A stretch of 64,000 nucleotides of DNA from Rapana venosa (taxonomy: Eukaryota; Mollusca; Gastropoda; Neogastropoda; Muricidae). The notes under the pieces are model-generated. The model made no database searches, was not told the origin of the DNA, and saw only the letters and a program-made list of their open reading frames with translations. The stretch covers positions 49,840,671-49,904,670 of the forward strand of contig CM054140.1 in NCBI GenBank assembly GCA_028751875.1, read 5' to 3'. Positions 31,681 through 45,600 of the stretch are shown in pieces. Made by a program: the position numbers and the translations under genes. Numbering within the stretch: the stretch's first letter is position 1; the number at the start of each line of letters is the position of its first letter.

Positions 31681-33149
31681 GTATGTGTGTGTGCATGCGT
31701 GCGTGCGCACGCGCATGTATGTGTACCTGTGCGTGTGCATGCTTGTGTACATTCCTTTTCTGATGGGTGCAATCAATCAGGGTTTGATACGTTACTTAAG
31801 ATTTGATATATCATGTTGACAACTTGTGAGGAGATGTAAACTAAGAATAAACTTAATCCGGTTTTTGAAGACAGAATTTGTATTAGGACTGTTGTACGTA
31901 TTTGCATCTATGTGTGTGTCTCTATGTGTGTGTGAGGTTGTGTTGTTGATAACTCTCTCTCTCTCTCTTTCACACACACACACACAAATCGGTAGCCAAT
32001 GGAGCAAAATAGGTGCACATAGAGAAACTAGCAAAGAAAAGGACAGACAGAACTAGGGGACACGAGAACTTCTTACCACAGAATTAATGAGCCAAAAACC
32101 ATATTGTGATTGAACAAATATTTTATTCACATTTGAATTTATTTTAAAGCGCTGATTCATATTTACATTGGTATATTATACAAAATAGAAAAGCACAAAA
32201 TTGAAAATAATGGAACATATCAAATTGAACTGTCATTCATCTAAGCATCTGATATTCCTAGATTAAAAATTGCAATAAATATCATCCCTCAACTTCATGA
32301 TACCCTCTTTTAGACAAAGGGAGCTTTGCCTGTAGTTTTCATGCAAATATACGATGCTGAAGAAACAGTGTTAGAAGATTGGTGCTCACCCAGGAATAGA
32401 AATATTCAACTAAATTTTTAAAGCATACTCACAAGTTAATTAATAAAGAAATTAGAACATTAATTTTATGGTTTGATTTTTTTTTTGGGGGGGGTGGTGG
32501 AGGGTGATATAGACAAAATATGTGGATGCTTATAATTTATACCAGGGAAATGAATAAGCTTTTCTCTGCTGCTAATGTTGCTTAGAAACACATTTAATCT
32601 TCAGCACAGTCAGGCATGTGTACACCTTCCAAAAAAATGTCATACATATGGAGATATGCAGGAGGCGTACATGCATGCACACACACACACACACACATGC
32701 AAGCATGCATGCACACGCACGCGCACACACAGTGTAACATGACGTTTTTCATTTAAATGGTTAACCATTTCAAGTTCGGAAAATGAACAACAGAGGGAAA
32801 GAAAATCAATTGTCCAACTCCATTCTCTCACCGGCAACAAACAGAATACGAAGAGGAATCATCAGTGTCACTGACACAAGCCTCAGCAAGAAATGATTCT
32901 GCTGATTTTGTTTTGCTACAGATGAAAAAAACAACCTTCATGATAAGAGGAAATACAGAAAAGAGTTGACATTGGCAAATTAGATTGTTTTCTTTTTCCC
33001 TCTCTGATGGCACTAGTGGAAGAAGCCAGCGCTGGCCTCATGAGCTAACCATGATCCCAGGGCACAGGTTCAGGCCATTGTTGAGCAGTCCATTCCAGGC
33101 TGTTGTTTTTTCCAGGAGTCAGCATAACTGCCTACTCCATTCCTCTGGA

Positions 33150-33590
33150 AGTCTTTCAGATGAGACTATATATTTTTATTTTTTTAATTTCAAGGATAAT
33201 GGAATAAGCACTCTTGCTTTTTTTTACATCCAGTCCCCATGACTGGATGTAAAAAAAAGCACGAGTGCTTATTCCATTATCCTTGAAATTAAAAAATTAA
33301 AAATATGCAGTGTATGCAGTTTTGTAATTTTTCTTGTCTGTCCCTACCGGCACAGAATTGCCTACTCTTTCGAAAAGTGGATCAAGTTTTAACATGTGCG
33401 CAAGATGTTCTGTGTGCATTCACACACTGATTCTTGGTTTATAGAATCATCCAAAGGACTTTGGGGGGAGTGGAGTTGGCACTGATGTTAACTCCAGGAA
33501 AAATATCCCCCTGAAAGGGATTCAAACTCAAGTCAGCAGATCACGAGCGCTACGCTCTAACCAACTAATAAACGAAAGACCCATGTGCAA
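33150..33590 (-). mobile_element. SINE family 1 with inverted tail duplication
   Basis: The body on the minus strand spans about 33300-33590, including a B-box-like region near 33515. Its tail is present twice head to head: about 33171-33238 and about 33241-33306 are near-perfect inverted copies around ACATCCAGTCCCCATGACTG, making a hairpin with roughly 60-base arms. Confidence 0.85.
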
Positions 33591-34674
33591 ACACACGCAC
33601 GACATCCTGGACACGCGCTAAACCCCATAATTATATCTTGTATAAAAGCTAGGGCCAGATATGGCCGACACAAACACACCCAGCAACTCCTTACAGAACC
33701 ACGCGAGGGGCCAGCCAGGACATGTCAAGAAATACACATTTCACAGTTTACAATTCTTAGGGGACAAAACGTCATGCAAAGCCTTTGATCATTAACAATT
33801 GGCAGCTCAAAAGCCAGGTAGTCTGGAATGTTCTGGAAATGTTAGTGTTGTTATGTAAGCGTCATAGAGAATGCTTTGACAATGTCAATAAACAACAGTC
33901 AACCAAATAATTAATCCTTTGTTCGCCTCGAGTGAAATAGATTAAATGAGGTGTGTTTTTCTGGCTATGACTTTTTTAAACAAAATTACGATTACGATTA
34001 TGATCCTAAAGTTGAATTTTGTTCAAGACATCTGACTCTGCAACTACTCATCTTTGCCCTTCTCACTTTCCAGGACCTTTTTCCTTGTATTTAGGCATAT
34101 TTTGTTGTTGTTGTTGTTGTTGGTTACTTTGTATCATGCTTTCTACTAAGTACGTTGTATCTATGAAGTATTTATGTGGAAGCATGTACCATAATGTCTA
34201 CCAAATATAAAAGGTAAACGCTTGTAAATGTTTCATTCGGTAGCATGTTAATACACTCTTAGCAAGATTCAGCATTATATAAATTATAATATTAACCTGA
34301 ATCAACAGCCTCCTTTTATTTTATCAGTGATCTAATTGGCTTATCTTCTTCACAAAATAAGATTTTTTGACGAACTCATAACAATGATCCTAATCAACCC
34401 TGTCTTTTGACCTTGAATAACGAAAGAGATAAATGACTGAACTGACCCTGTTAATTAAGTGCAATGTGAACATATGAAATAAAAGACCCTTGATTTTAAC
34501 CCTTATTCTGAAAAGCCAAGTCACCAAACAAACATTATTCAATTTGTCAAACCCAAATGAATCATGCATATTCTACAGACTGAAAAACATTCCAATCACT
34601 TTACTTCACGTGTGATCCATCTCAAAATCACACCTCGATTTTGACAGCTCCTCATATGCAAGAGCACATAAACT

Positions 34675-34945
34675 TTGCATTACATTGTAGTGTATTGTAT
34701 TGCATAGCATTATATTGAATTGGATTGTCAAGGTAGATTTCTCTGCATGAAATCTGGGCTGCTCTTAACAGGGAAAGCGAGTCGCTATCAATGCAGCACC
34801 ACCCATGTCTGCATGTTAATATTTGTCTCAGTACATAATAGCTTTTTTTTGGGGGGTACAAAATTTTACCAAGGACAACATTCTTGTTGCCTGGGTTCTT
34901 TTACATGCGCTAGATGTATGTCCATCGTCTTATCATGCAGAGTAC
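34675..34945 (-). mobile_element. SINE family 2, partial
   Basis: TATTGTATTGCATAGCATTA microsatellite-like tail, GTAGATTTCTCTGCATGAAA, TCTGGGCTGCTCTTAACAGG and TGGGTTCTTTTACATGCGC are the minus-strand family-2 blocks. Confidence 0.75.
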
Positions 34946-35767
34946 CACACACAGTCTACAGGATAGAGGGAAAAGTTCAATTTCAAAGAATCACACTTGT
35001 GCTCTCACTTTCTGTATGGCTGCATTACCACCAAACCATAATTATGTTTATTTCAAAACTGAAGAATTCAAAGAAGTCATTTGAACATCCCTTCCATATT
35101 TCTTCAAGATGCTCAAGTCCTTTGGCTTACAATTTTTCATTTTAATTGTGTTTGTCTTTTTCCCCCATAACTTTTCAATAAATAGACAGTCACAAGCATT
35201 GTCTTTACTTTAAATCATAAAATAATGATCGTGTCAAAGGTGTTCGCATATACGTTATCATGCTCCTTCTTTTCTCACGGTTGTTTTCACATTACCCATC
35301 ATTTGCGGCATCATTATTTCAATATTTACATATATTTCTGTAAGTCCCCATCAATATACATACAACTATGTACTTCCATCATTTTTCAGGAAACATTTTG
35401 GCAAGCATACATGCGCACAGTCACACTTATAATCACATTCTTAAGTTCCTAAGAAAATTAAATGACAGTAATATAAAAACCCCAAAATCTGACAAGTGAA
35501 TGGCAAGATGAACACTCTTTTCAATTCAAGGCTGGAGACAAGGAACAGCAGTGGCTCACCCCATGGTACAACCCTGCCTTCTAGTTCCCTTCAACAGAAA
35601 TGGCAGCTTTTAACTAGCCTCAGGAAGCGAGGTACTACACCACAGAACAAGCCTGCTGTACCATTTTGGATAATTATAAGAATTATGTTGGTGATATTTT
35701 TGTTCTTATTGTTGTTGTTATGCATTCTCCAGTTTAACACTGGGAGTCACCCAGAACATGAACTCTG

Positions 35768-36052
35768 ATCCACTCATTCATCATACCTTGGAATCTCTGT
35801 GAGACCGTAAGTACACACTGGAAGAGAAGTTTGCATACAGGGTTGTTCTCAAGAACCTTGTCTAATAGGCAGCCATACTCTGGCTTCTCAATTTTTTTTG
35901 CCTTTAAAGAAGAGAGCTAGTTGTTATGCTAAGAACTTGTCATGGCTGATGACAACATCTTAAAGCATAACAACATTCTATGCTTTGGCACCTAGTCTAC
36001 ATCAATAGCTGACAAAGCCTTTGGCCTGAGCCAAATATGAGTTCCAAGGACA
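35768..36052 (+). repeat. Unclassified dispersed repeat, copy 2
   Basis: Same ordered blocks as 22163-22455 (AAGTACACACTGGA, AATAGGCAGCCA, TCATGGCTGATGA, ATAGCTGACAAAGC). It ends in a CA/CGCA-rich run at 36054-36128. Confidence 0.7.
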
Positions 36053-36550
36053 CACACACACGCACGCACGCATGCACACGCATGCGCACACACACACGCG
36101 CACACACACACACGCGCACACACACACTGACATCTTCAATAGTGTCAAAACATTACAATTCACCATGAACACTTTCCCCACACAGAATTGACCGGTCAGT
36201 GAAAGACACGGCAAATGCTGGAATCAGTCCTGTCTGCACACACGACACACTCTCCCTCCCCCAGCCCCACCCTCCTCCAATCTTTGCACACACAGACCAC
36301 TTTCAAAGTTTAACATATGAATGAGAGTCCCCCATGTTGCACCCCTGCCAATCCAGTGTTACGGAGTTAATCAACCAGACACAGCCTCCAACAGAGTCTT
36401 AGAGCTAGTTTCACCAACTACTCATTCCATCTTCAAACCTTTTTTTCAACCAGTTTGAGTGAAGAAGTGAAACTAGGCTAAGATTCTCTTTAGTTAGTGT
36501 ATGCGACTTGTTTTTATGACTGTTTCATTAATGAACAAAACCTACATGAT

Positions 36551-36556
36551 TTTATT
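36551..36556 (-). promoter_or_regulatory. Candidate RNF220 polyadenylation signal
   Basis: Minus-strand AATAAA about 215 bases downstream of the RNF220 stop codon. It is the first such hexamer in an AT-rich context, but later signals may be used. Confidence 0.4.
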
Positions 36557-36769
36557 TAGTAAATTTGTAAAGTTTAATCTTCATCAATAACTGTTAAACT
36601 TTAAACACATCCCCAAATTCAAGAACCTCCCAAGCTTGCAAATGCATGACCAAAATGCACGTAATAAAAGAAAGACATAATATTCTTCACTCCAACGCTC
36701 TTTCTCCAAGCATGCACAGAACAGCATCACTCTCTGAGCTCAAAGAGACAGTCAGCTGTTCAGGGGCAG

Positions 36770-36916
36770 TCAGAGGAAGATGCGTCGGAGGTCGGAGGGC
36801 GATGTGATGGTGTTGCACTGGGGACACAGCTTCTTCATTCCCAGGGTATGGAACCAGCACTTCTCGCACAGCACGTGCCAGCACCGAATCGACACCAGTG
36901 GTTTCTCGTAGGACTT
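36770..36916 (-). CDS. RNF220: RNF220 last coding exon, RING second half
   Basis: Acceptor TTGACAG, then 48 codons and TGA. Encodes [21 protein letters not shown] and L-C-P-Q-C-N-T-I-T, the remaining six zinc ligands of the C3HC4 RING. The longer frame seen on this strand in another phase is a shadow. Confidence 0.97.
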   Translation of the reverse strand, partial: KSYEKPLVSIRCWHVLCEKCWFHTLGMKKLCPQCNTITSPSDLRRIFL

Positions 36917-38327
36917 CTGTCAACAGGCCAATGTTTACACTAGTGAGCAATTTGGCCTTCTGAAAATGGACAACAGCTCAAACTGGTATGCTAGTTAACA
37001 CTTCATTAAAAGAAAAGTTTTTGTGGCTTTATGATGTTTTTCAAGAACCAAAACAAATGTTAATCAACCCCAAAAAACCACCATCTTTGGAAAAATGAAT
37101 TTCAGCATTCATGTGGCCATTCTCATCAGCTGGTGAACCTATCACAGTGTCATTAAAGCCATCTGTCGTTATATGTTGCATTTTAGCAATGATACACTGC
37201 ACCACATCACACCACACTTTACCATACACAAACACACACACAAACGCACACCATACCACACACACCACACACACACAGTGGTTTTTCATAAGACTTCTGT
37301 CAACAAGTAAATGTTTACACTAGTGAGCAATTTGGCAACTCTCTCTTTCTTTTTCTCTCTCTTTCTTTCTCTCTCTCTTTCTTTCTCTCTCTCTCTCTCT
37401 CATTCTTACTGTGCATATCAGGCGTTGCTGTTTGTCTTCACTAGCATTGTCGCTTACTGGAGGACGGGATAGCCTAGTGGTTAGAACATTGCGCTGGCAA
37501 TCTGATGACCCAGGTTCGATTCCCGTTAAAGGGGATATTTTCCCCTGGAGTTAACATCAGTGCAGACTCCTCTCTCCCCAAAAGTCTTTCGGATGAGACT
37601 ATAAACCGAGGGTCCATGTGTGAACGCACGCAGAACATCTTGTGCACAGGTTAAATCCTGTTCCACTTTTCAAAAGAGTAGGACATTGTGGGCCAGTGGG
37701 AACAGATGACAGAATTTACAAAACAGCATACACACGGGGACTGGATGCATAAAAGCACACACGTGCTTCTTCCATTATCCTTGATATAAAAGAATTATAT
37801 ATAAAAATTAAAAAAATAAAAACACACACACAGAGAAAGCATTTAAAACCATCCCAATTTCGTCACTGTCTGTCTGTCTCCATTTCAAACATACACACAC
37901 ACACACTCACTCTCTCTCTTTCTTCTCTCTCTCTCTCTCTTCTTTCTTCTCTCTCTCTCTCTTTCTTTCTCTCTCTCACTCTCTTTCTTTCTTACTTTCT
38001 CTCTCTCTCTCTCTCTTTCTTACCGTGCATATCAAGCACTGCTGTTTGTCTTCACTAGCGCTGTCACTTAGTTCTTTCACTCTGGCGGCCAGGGCGGCAG
38101 CTACGGCTCCTTGTGTCAGACTTGTGGCCGACTCACTGCAAAACAAAGGTCATGTCTGATCCCCGCAGCCTTCACCCTGCTTCCAGGCCTGACATACCCC
38201 TTCTCCTCTTCAACAAACTGCCAATCTGTGTTCTGAAGGAATGACAAAAATTATGAAAAGATGGACATGTTTTTTTTAGTTTTTGGTTACAATGACTTTG
38301 ACATTTGATGTGTTCCTCAAACTATGT

Positions 38328-38360
<33 letters not shown>

Positions 38361-38822
38361 TAGGGAATCTATATTGTGATAAATCTTGCAAAGGAACAAA
38401 TCAAAGCACAATTGTTTGCAACAAACTACACACATATTCATAAATGAAATATACAAATATACTCAGGTGTATAAATATAGATGCATACCATGTTTCTGTC
38501 CCTGTCACACATAATTATACACACAAATACATTACATGCATGCACATGCACACGCACACACACACACTGCACTGAACATACAACATACACAATCATACGC
38601 ACACTCTCTCTCTCGTGCACACACACACCTCTCTCTGTGTCTCTGTCTCTCTTTGTGTCTGTCTCTGTCTGTCTGTCTCTCTCTCTCTGCTAAGCTTACC
38701 TCTGGCACAGGTCTAAGGGGAGGTCATTGTCAGCACTGGAGGTGGAAGGCTCTCTGGAGGCTGTGGACTGGCCAGCAAACCTCACCCCTTCTTTTTCACT
38801 GCAACCAAATGTACCTCGTGAG

Positions 38823-38863
<41 letters not shown>

Positions 38864-39741
38864 TGTGTTGTGTGTTCCACAGCTAGAGCTTTGAGGTTCA
38901 CCTATAGTGAGCTTTTTGCATAGGCAACTGTTTATGCCCACCATTAAGGTAGCCACATTCCGACTGCAGGGATACACATTCATTTAATTTTCTTCCCTTT
39001 TAACCACCATCTTTATCTTTATCTAACTAGCAAAATTAAACTGGGATTTTAAAAAAGCGATGTATTTGACAGTATCCTAGGGATTTTTTGTAGTGGGATG
39101 TGCCACTGCCCAACAGTGTTTACAGCATGTGTCTCCTGTTTGCATACAAGACAGCCCTGTGTCCAGATGTTACAGAAACAACTGTTACACTGGACTCTCC
39201 CTGTTTTCTTCCGAATCCTTTTCCAACAACATTCCTTTTCTGCAAAATCTGGCCAGTAGTACTTCTACTACAATGCTGTCATGGATTCTCTCTTGTGATC
39301 TGCATGCACGCTGTACACAAATATGTCAGATGACCGTTTCATTCGTTGAAACCTCTTTAAGATAACATTTGATTTCTTTTCTTCCTTAAGTGATGTTTAA
39401 GCTACCCACCTGGCTGGGCTCGTTTGTCATGTCCATGACTGACCTGACTGCTCTCCTAATGCCTCTATGAAGCATTGGGGCACTGCACCTAAACTTGCAT
39501 GCAGTGTCTTCAGCTGCACAGAGCAGAGCCCGCTCCTCTCCAGGGGGCAGATTTGCATGCTGGGTATGTTTATGTCATCCCTGTCACTGGCTGTAACTGC
39601 CATTTCTTTGACTAAAAATGGAGTGATTTAAAAAAAAAAGTGTTTGCCAGATGCTATGTCTGTGTTTGTACACAAGATCTTGGTTGTAAGTGCTTGCAAA
39701 AATGTCATGTTACAGAGCTGTCCATCATCAAAAGAGGATTA

Positions 39742-39791
<50 letters not shown>

Positions 39792-42620
39792 TACATGCCC
39801 TGACACACCTATAGTTTATATCACTAAAAGGACATGCTCACTTCAAACTGATAAAATGTCGCAGCCCTTACCATTACACTTTGTAAGAATTTTTTTTTCT
39901 GTCTGCAGCCTACTGTCTTTTTCTTGTATTTTTAAACATTATAATCTGCAATGTTGTAATCATTAAATCCTGTTCCGCTCTTCGTAAGAGCAGACCATTG
40001 TGTGCCGGTGGGAACAGATGACAAAATTTACAAAACTGTATACACACGGGGACTGGATGTAAAAAGCACACAAGTGCTTATTTCATTATCCTTGATATGA
40101 AATAATACAATAAAATAAAAAATAAATAAATAAAATAACACTTTTATTAGTTTGCTTTTTACTACCATGTATTTGTTAATTTTTATTATCACTGGTCTTG
40201 CAGTCTACTTACCCAAGCACTGCTCCTCTCAATGCTATGCGCTCTCTGCTCTCCGCATCATCACAGGTCAGAGGTATCAGATCATTTTCTGTGAATCTTC
40301 ACCAGGTTAAGGCAAAATAAGCTTTAAGTTTTGACGACTAACTGTATGAGAGATGTAGTAATAGCAGAAGGAACGGTAGAAGCAGCAGTGGTGGTCGTAG
40401 TAGTAGTAGGGAGGAGGAGCAGCAGCAGCAGTAGCAATACAAGTAGTAGTAGTAGTAGTAGGAGCAGCAGCAGTACAAGTTGCAGCAGCAGCAGCAGCAA
40501 CAGCAGTAGCAGTAGTGGTAGCAGCAGCAACAGTTATAGTAAAAGTAGCAGCAGCAGCAACAGTAGTGGCAGTATTAGTAGTACAGTGGTAGTAGCAGAA
40601 GTAGAAGTTGTGGTATTCCAAGTTCCAAATACTTTATTATCTCAGAACAGAGATATTCCTTTAGTAGCAACAGCAGCAGTAATAACAGTAGTAGCAACAG
40701 TGCAAATGGCAGCAGAAGTAGTAGTAGTAGTGGAAGCTGCAGAAGCAGCAGCAGTGGCAAGAGCAAGAGAAATAAATGGTACCATGTTCTACGATATCCT
40801 TTACACAGTGATCTTCCTTACACAGCATTCTTTCCATGAGAACGCTGCCATCGGACAGTAAATTTGCTTACACATTTTCCTTCCAGAGATTAATTCAGAG
40901 ACAAAGAATGTGCATGCGTGCGTGCGTGTGTGCGTGTGTGTTTGTATGACAGTGCATGACTGTGAATATGTGTGTGTACACACAATGTTCATGGGTGCTT
41001 GTCAGTGTGAGAGCACACATTTGTGTATATGTGTGTGTGCTTGCATGCGAATGTGTGCATGACAATTCTGTGTGTAAGTTTTGTGTGTTCACACATGTGC
41101 ACACATGCCAAAGCATGTGCAAGTGTGTGTGTGTGAGAGAGAGAGAAAGACTATGTGTGTGCTTTGGGGTATATTGCATTTACTGCTTAAGGGTTATAAA
41201 TCCTAGAATAGCTTCAACTTTGTGTTAACTTATGGCTTCTAAGCATTAACAAACTATAACATGGTTGTCAACTTACTTATACCAACCACTTTGATATCTA
41301 TCACCATATCTGAAAATAATTTCCAATCACCTAATTATTTAATACATTGCATTTTTCAGAGACTTTCTTCATGTTGTATATTTGGCCTACACATCCTTTT
41401 ATGATAAGTAATGGCCTAAACATGATTAAATCATCGGAACAGAACCTCTCTCTGTCTCTGTCTGTCTGTCTCTCTTATTTTACTTTATTATCATATATAT
41501 CCCTAAGGGTAGGGACTGGATGTAAAAAAGCACAAGGGTGCTTACTCATTATCCTCGAAATAAAAGAATTTGTCATTGTCTGTCTGTCTCATGAAAGGAA
41601 GGATACTGAGGTTTGCCGTACTCCTCTGAATCATCCCCATCCACATTCAGATCCTCGTCCTCTGACGTTCTCTTGCATGTCTGGAATCCTGCACCTGACC
41701 ATGGAAACAAAGAACAGTGTGTCCATCAAACACTGGAAACACAGAGAGAGAAACAGACAGTCAGACAGACAGACAGACAGAGAGAGAGAGAGAGCGATAG
41801 AGGGAGAGTGAGGGAGAGAGGGAGGGGGGGAGAGAAAGAGGTAGAGAGAGGGAGCGAGGGGCGACAGAGAGAGGGAAGGGGGTGGGGTGAAATGCGCACT
41901 GACAACAAGACAGAAGATCAATAGACAGAAGAAAAACAGAAGGGACGAGTTACAGAAGCCCCTAAGAAAGGCACACGCATGCACACACACATCCTATTCA
42001 CCTGCCTACTCACAACCTCCACCATCCACCACCACCACCACCACTCAAAACAAACACTCTCACGACAAGTCTTTTGACAATAATCAACACACACAAACAC
42101 ACACGACAAGTCTTTTGACAATAATCAACACTTTCAACAAACTCATTCCCTCTCCACCTACCGCCACCTCCCCCCCAAAAAAAACCAACAACATCCACAC
42201 ACATCTCTTCCCTTCCTCTACACCCGCGCGTTCTGACAAGACTGACTGAAAAGAGAAAGAACACACAGATACACACACACACACACAGAGGCACAGATTC
42301 ACACACAACGACACACACTCACACATTAAACAGTAGCGTACTCTTTCAGAGCTGGGTGGTCCTGTCTGCCCCACCCTGACAAGGCAGTGACAGACCTGAA
42401 CTCCTCTGACAACATTAAAGGGGTGTGAGCCACCCACTGCAGCAGGACCTACCTGCCAGACCCCCAGGCAGAAGAGGGGTGGCTCGGATACGGGTGGATC
42501 CACCCCAAGTGTATTCCTCGTACTGCTCTCCCCCATCTCCCTCCACGTCCACCGCCTCCTCCTCCCCCTCCCCCTGACGCTGCTGCACGAGCAAAGCATG
42601 GGCATCTTTAGGACAACAAG

Positions 42621-42665
<45 letters not shown>

Positions 42666-45600
42666 GTGTGTGCGCGTGCGTGTGTGTGCGCGTGCGCGTG
42701 TGTGTGTATGTGTGCATGCATGCATGTATGCGTGTGTGTGTAATTGTCAGTACGCATGTAATAATGTGTTTTGCGAGCTCATAGCCAAACACGCGACTGC
42801 GCATGCACCTTATATGTATGCATGAATGACGTATAAAAGGCTGATACTTGCCCATACGTACACCCCAAAACGAAAGCAAACACACCAACGTGCACGCACG
42901 GTTTTGATTTGCAACTTTAAAAAAAAAATCCAACAAATACATTCAATTTACATTTCGAGGTCTGTTCTGCGGTTGACAATACAGGCTGGTATGAAAAACC
43001 TGGTGACAAACCTGGACTGGTGAAAAACCAAGCGGGAAAACTCCTGGCAGAAGAACAAGCCGGCTTTAGACCAAAACGCAGCACAATGGAACAAATTTTC
43101 AATCTGAGAATTCTGACAGAGAAACATCTCCAACACCAAAAAGACTTGTATCACAATTTCATAGACTTCAAAAAGGCCTTTGACAGGGTATGGCATGACG
43201 GCCTCTGGCAAGTACTCAGGCACTTCAACATTGACAACTGCCTCATTGAAGTCATCAAGGCACTACGAGAACGCAAGAAGTGCAGTTTTCATGAACAATC
43301 ACATGGGCGAGTTCTTCAAGACCACGGTTGGGGTCCGTCAGGGCTGCCTTCTCTCACCTGTACTTTTCAACCTCTTCCTCAAAAACATCATGACAGAGAC
43401 ACTGCAAAACCACCACACTTCCATCTCCATTGGTGGAAGACCCCTTTGCAACCTCAGATTTGCAGATGACATTGACCTCATGGGCGGCAGCAAACAAGAA
43501 CTGCAAAACCTCACAGATAGTCTATCAGATCGAGCGAGCGCATACGGCATGGAAGTCAGGACAGAGAAATCAAAGATCATGGTCAACAGCGCTAGTAATG
43601 ACAGCACGGAAATAAAGATGAATGGAGAAATACTGACAGAGGTGAGCCAATTCAAATACTTAGGCTCTATCCTAACAAAAGATGGCACACAAAACAATGA
43701 AGTGAAAGCTCGCATTGCAACAGCAACATCTGCTCTAGCCAGACTCGAGAGGATCATCAGAAGCAACAACATCAGCTTCTGCACCAAATATCACCTCTAC
43801 AAATCCCTCGTGATATCTATCCTCCTATATGGCTGTGAATCATGGACCCTGTCAGCAGAGCTAGGGAGGAGAATCCAAGCATTCGAGAACAAGTGCCACA
43901 GAAGACTCCTCAAAATATCATACAAAGAACACAAGACCAACAACTATGTGAAAGAAGAAATCAAAAAGCGTGTGGGCCCCCAAGAACCTCTGCTCTCCAC
44001 CATAAAGAGGAGAAAACTGATGTGGTTTGGTCACACCACAAGACACAACACCTTAGCAAAAACCATCTTGCAGGGAACGGTTGAAGGCAAGAGAAGAAGA
44101 GGCCGCCAAAAGAAATCATGAGTTGACAACATCAAAGACTGGATCGCTCAACCCCTGAAACACCTTCTACGAGCCACACAGGATCGTGAAGCATGGAAAA
44201 AGATCTCTGTTGCGTCTTCTCTCATGTCCCCCCTACGTCCTTTGGGACATGGGACTGACTGGTGAATGTATACAACTGTGCCTGGGGAATGTATACAACT
44301 ATGCCTGGTGAATGTATACAACTGTGCCTGGTGAATGTATACAACATACCTGGTGAATGTATACAACTGTGCCTGGGGAATGTATACAACTATGCCTGGT
44401 GAACATATACAACTATGCCTGGTGAATGTATACAAATACCTGGTGGATGTATACAACTATGCCTGGTGGATGTATACAACTATGCCTGGTGGATGTATAC
44501 AACTATACCTGGTAAATGTATACAACTATGCCTGGTGAATGTATACAACATACCTGGTGGATGTATACAACTATGCCTGGTGGATGTATACAACTATGCC
44601 TGGTGAATGTATACAACTATGCCTGGTCAATGAATACAACTATACCTGGTAAATGTATACAACTATACCTGGTGGATGCATACAACTATGCCTGGTGAAT
44701 GTATACAACTATGCCTGGTGAATGTATACAACTATGCCTGGTCAATGAATACAACTATGCCTGGTCAATGTATACAACTATACCTGGTGAATGTATACAA
44801 CTATGCCTAGTGGATGTATACAACCATGCCTAGTGGATGTATACAACTATGCCTGGTGAATGTATACAACTATGCCTGGTGAATGTATACAACATACCTG
44901 GTGAATGTATACAACTATGCCTGGTGGATGTATACAACTATGCCTGGTCAATGAATACAACTATGCCTGGTGGGTGTATACAACTATACCTGGTAAATGT
45001 ATACAACTATGCCTGGTGAATGTATACAACTATGCCTGGTGAATGTATACAACATACCTGGTGAATGTATACAACTATACCTGGTGAATGTATACAACTA
45101 TACCTGGTGGATGTATACAACTATGCCTGGTGGATGTATACAACTATGCCTGGTGGGTGTATACAACTATGCCTGGTGAATGTATACAACTATGCCTGGT
45201 GGATGTATACAACTATGCCTGGTGGGTGTATACAACTATGCCTGGTGGGTGTATACAACTATGCCTGGTGAATGTATACAACTATGCATGGTGAATGTAT
45301 ACAACTATGCCTGGTGGATGTATACAACTATGCCTGGTGGATGCATACAACATACCTGGTGAATGTATACAACTATACCTGGTGAATGTATACAACTATA
45401 TGCCTGGTGAATGTATACAAATATGCATGGTGAATGTATACAAGTATGCCTGGTGAATGTATACAACTATTCCCGTTTGCTAGACTCAAGAGCTGTGATG
45501 TCTGAATCAATTATGTTGTAATTAGGAATGCTAATGAGATCGTCTGTTATGCTAGAATCAAGTTGAGTTTCACTTTTACCTACAGATGGATAGGGGGTGA

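Larger units (their letters stand above)
30598..36550. other. Intergenic / distal RNF220 3' flank, no gene seen
   Basis: AT-rich, mostly unique sequence with scattered SINE fragments (31505-31680, 33150-33590, 34675-34945) and an unclassified repeat (35768-36052). None of the open frames has a recognisable domain. AATAAA-type signals on the minus strand occur at several points, for example near 32120 and 35047, so a long RNF220 3' UTR cannot be excluded. Confidence 0.5.

Noticed and set aside
36687..36950. 87-aa minus-strand frame
   Set aside because: Shadow of the RNF220 last exon in another phase; the true frame gives the RING cysteines.
37458..37800. Possible tRNA gene (clear A and B boxes)
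   Set aside because: No complete cloverleaf, and the sequence continues into a SINE body and tail shared by more than ten other loci.
40307..40861. Ser-, Val- and Leu-rich frames up to 176 codons
   Set aside because: Imperfect AGC/AGT/AAC trinucleotide repeat, open in several phases; intronic.
42084..42725. 213-codon minus-strand frame
   Set aside because: Wrong phase over the RNF220 exon at 42453-42582, extended by GT repeats and CA-rich intron.
44262..45472. CRISPR-like regular array
   Set aside because: Contiguous 23-bp units without unique spacers in a eukaryotic intron; a minisatellite. The same applies to 47407-48425 and 59290-60225.
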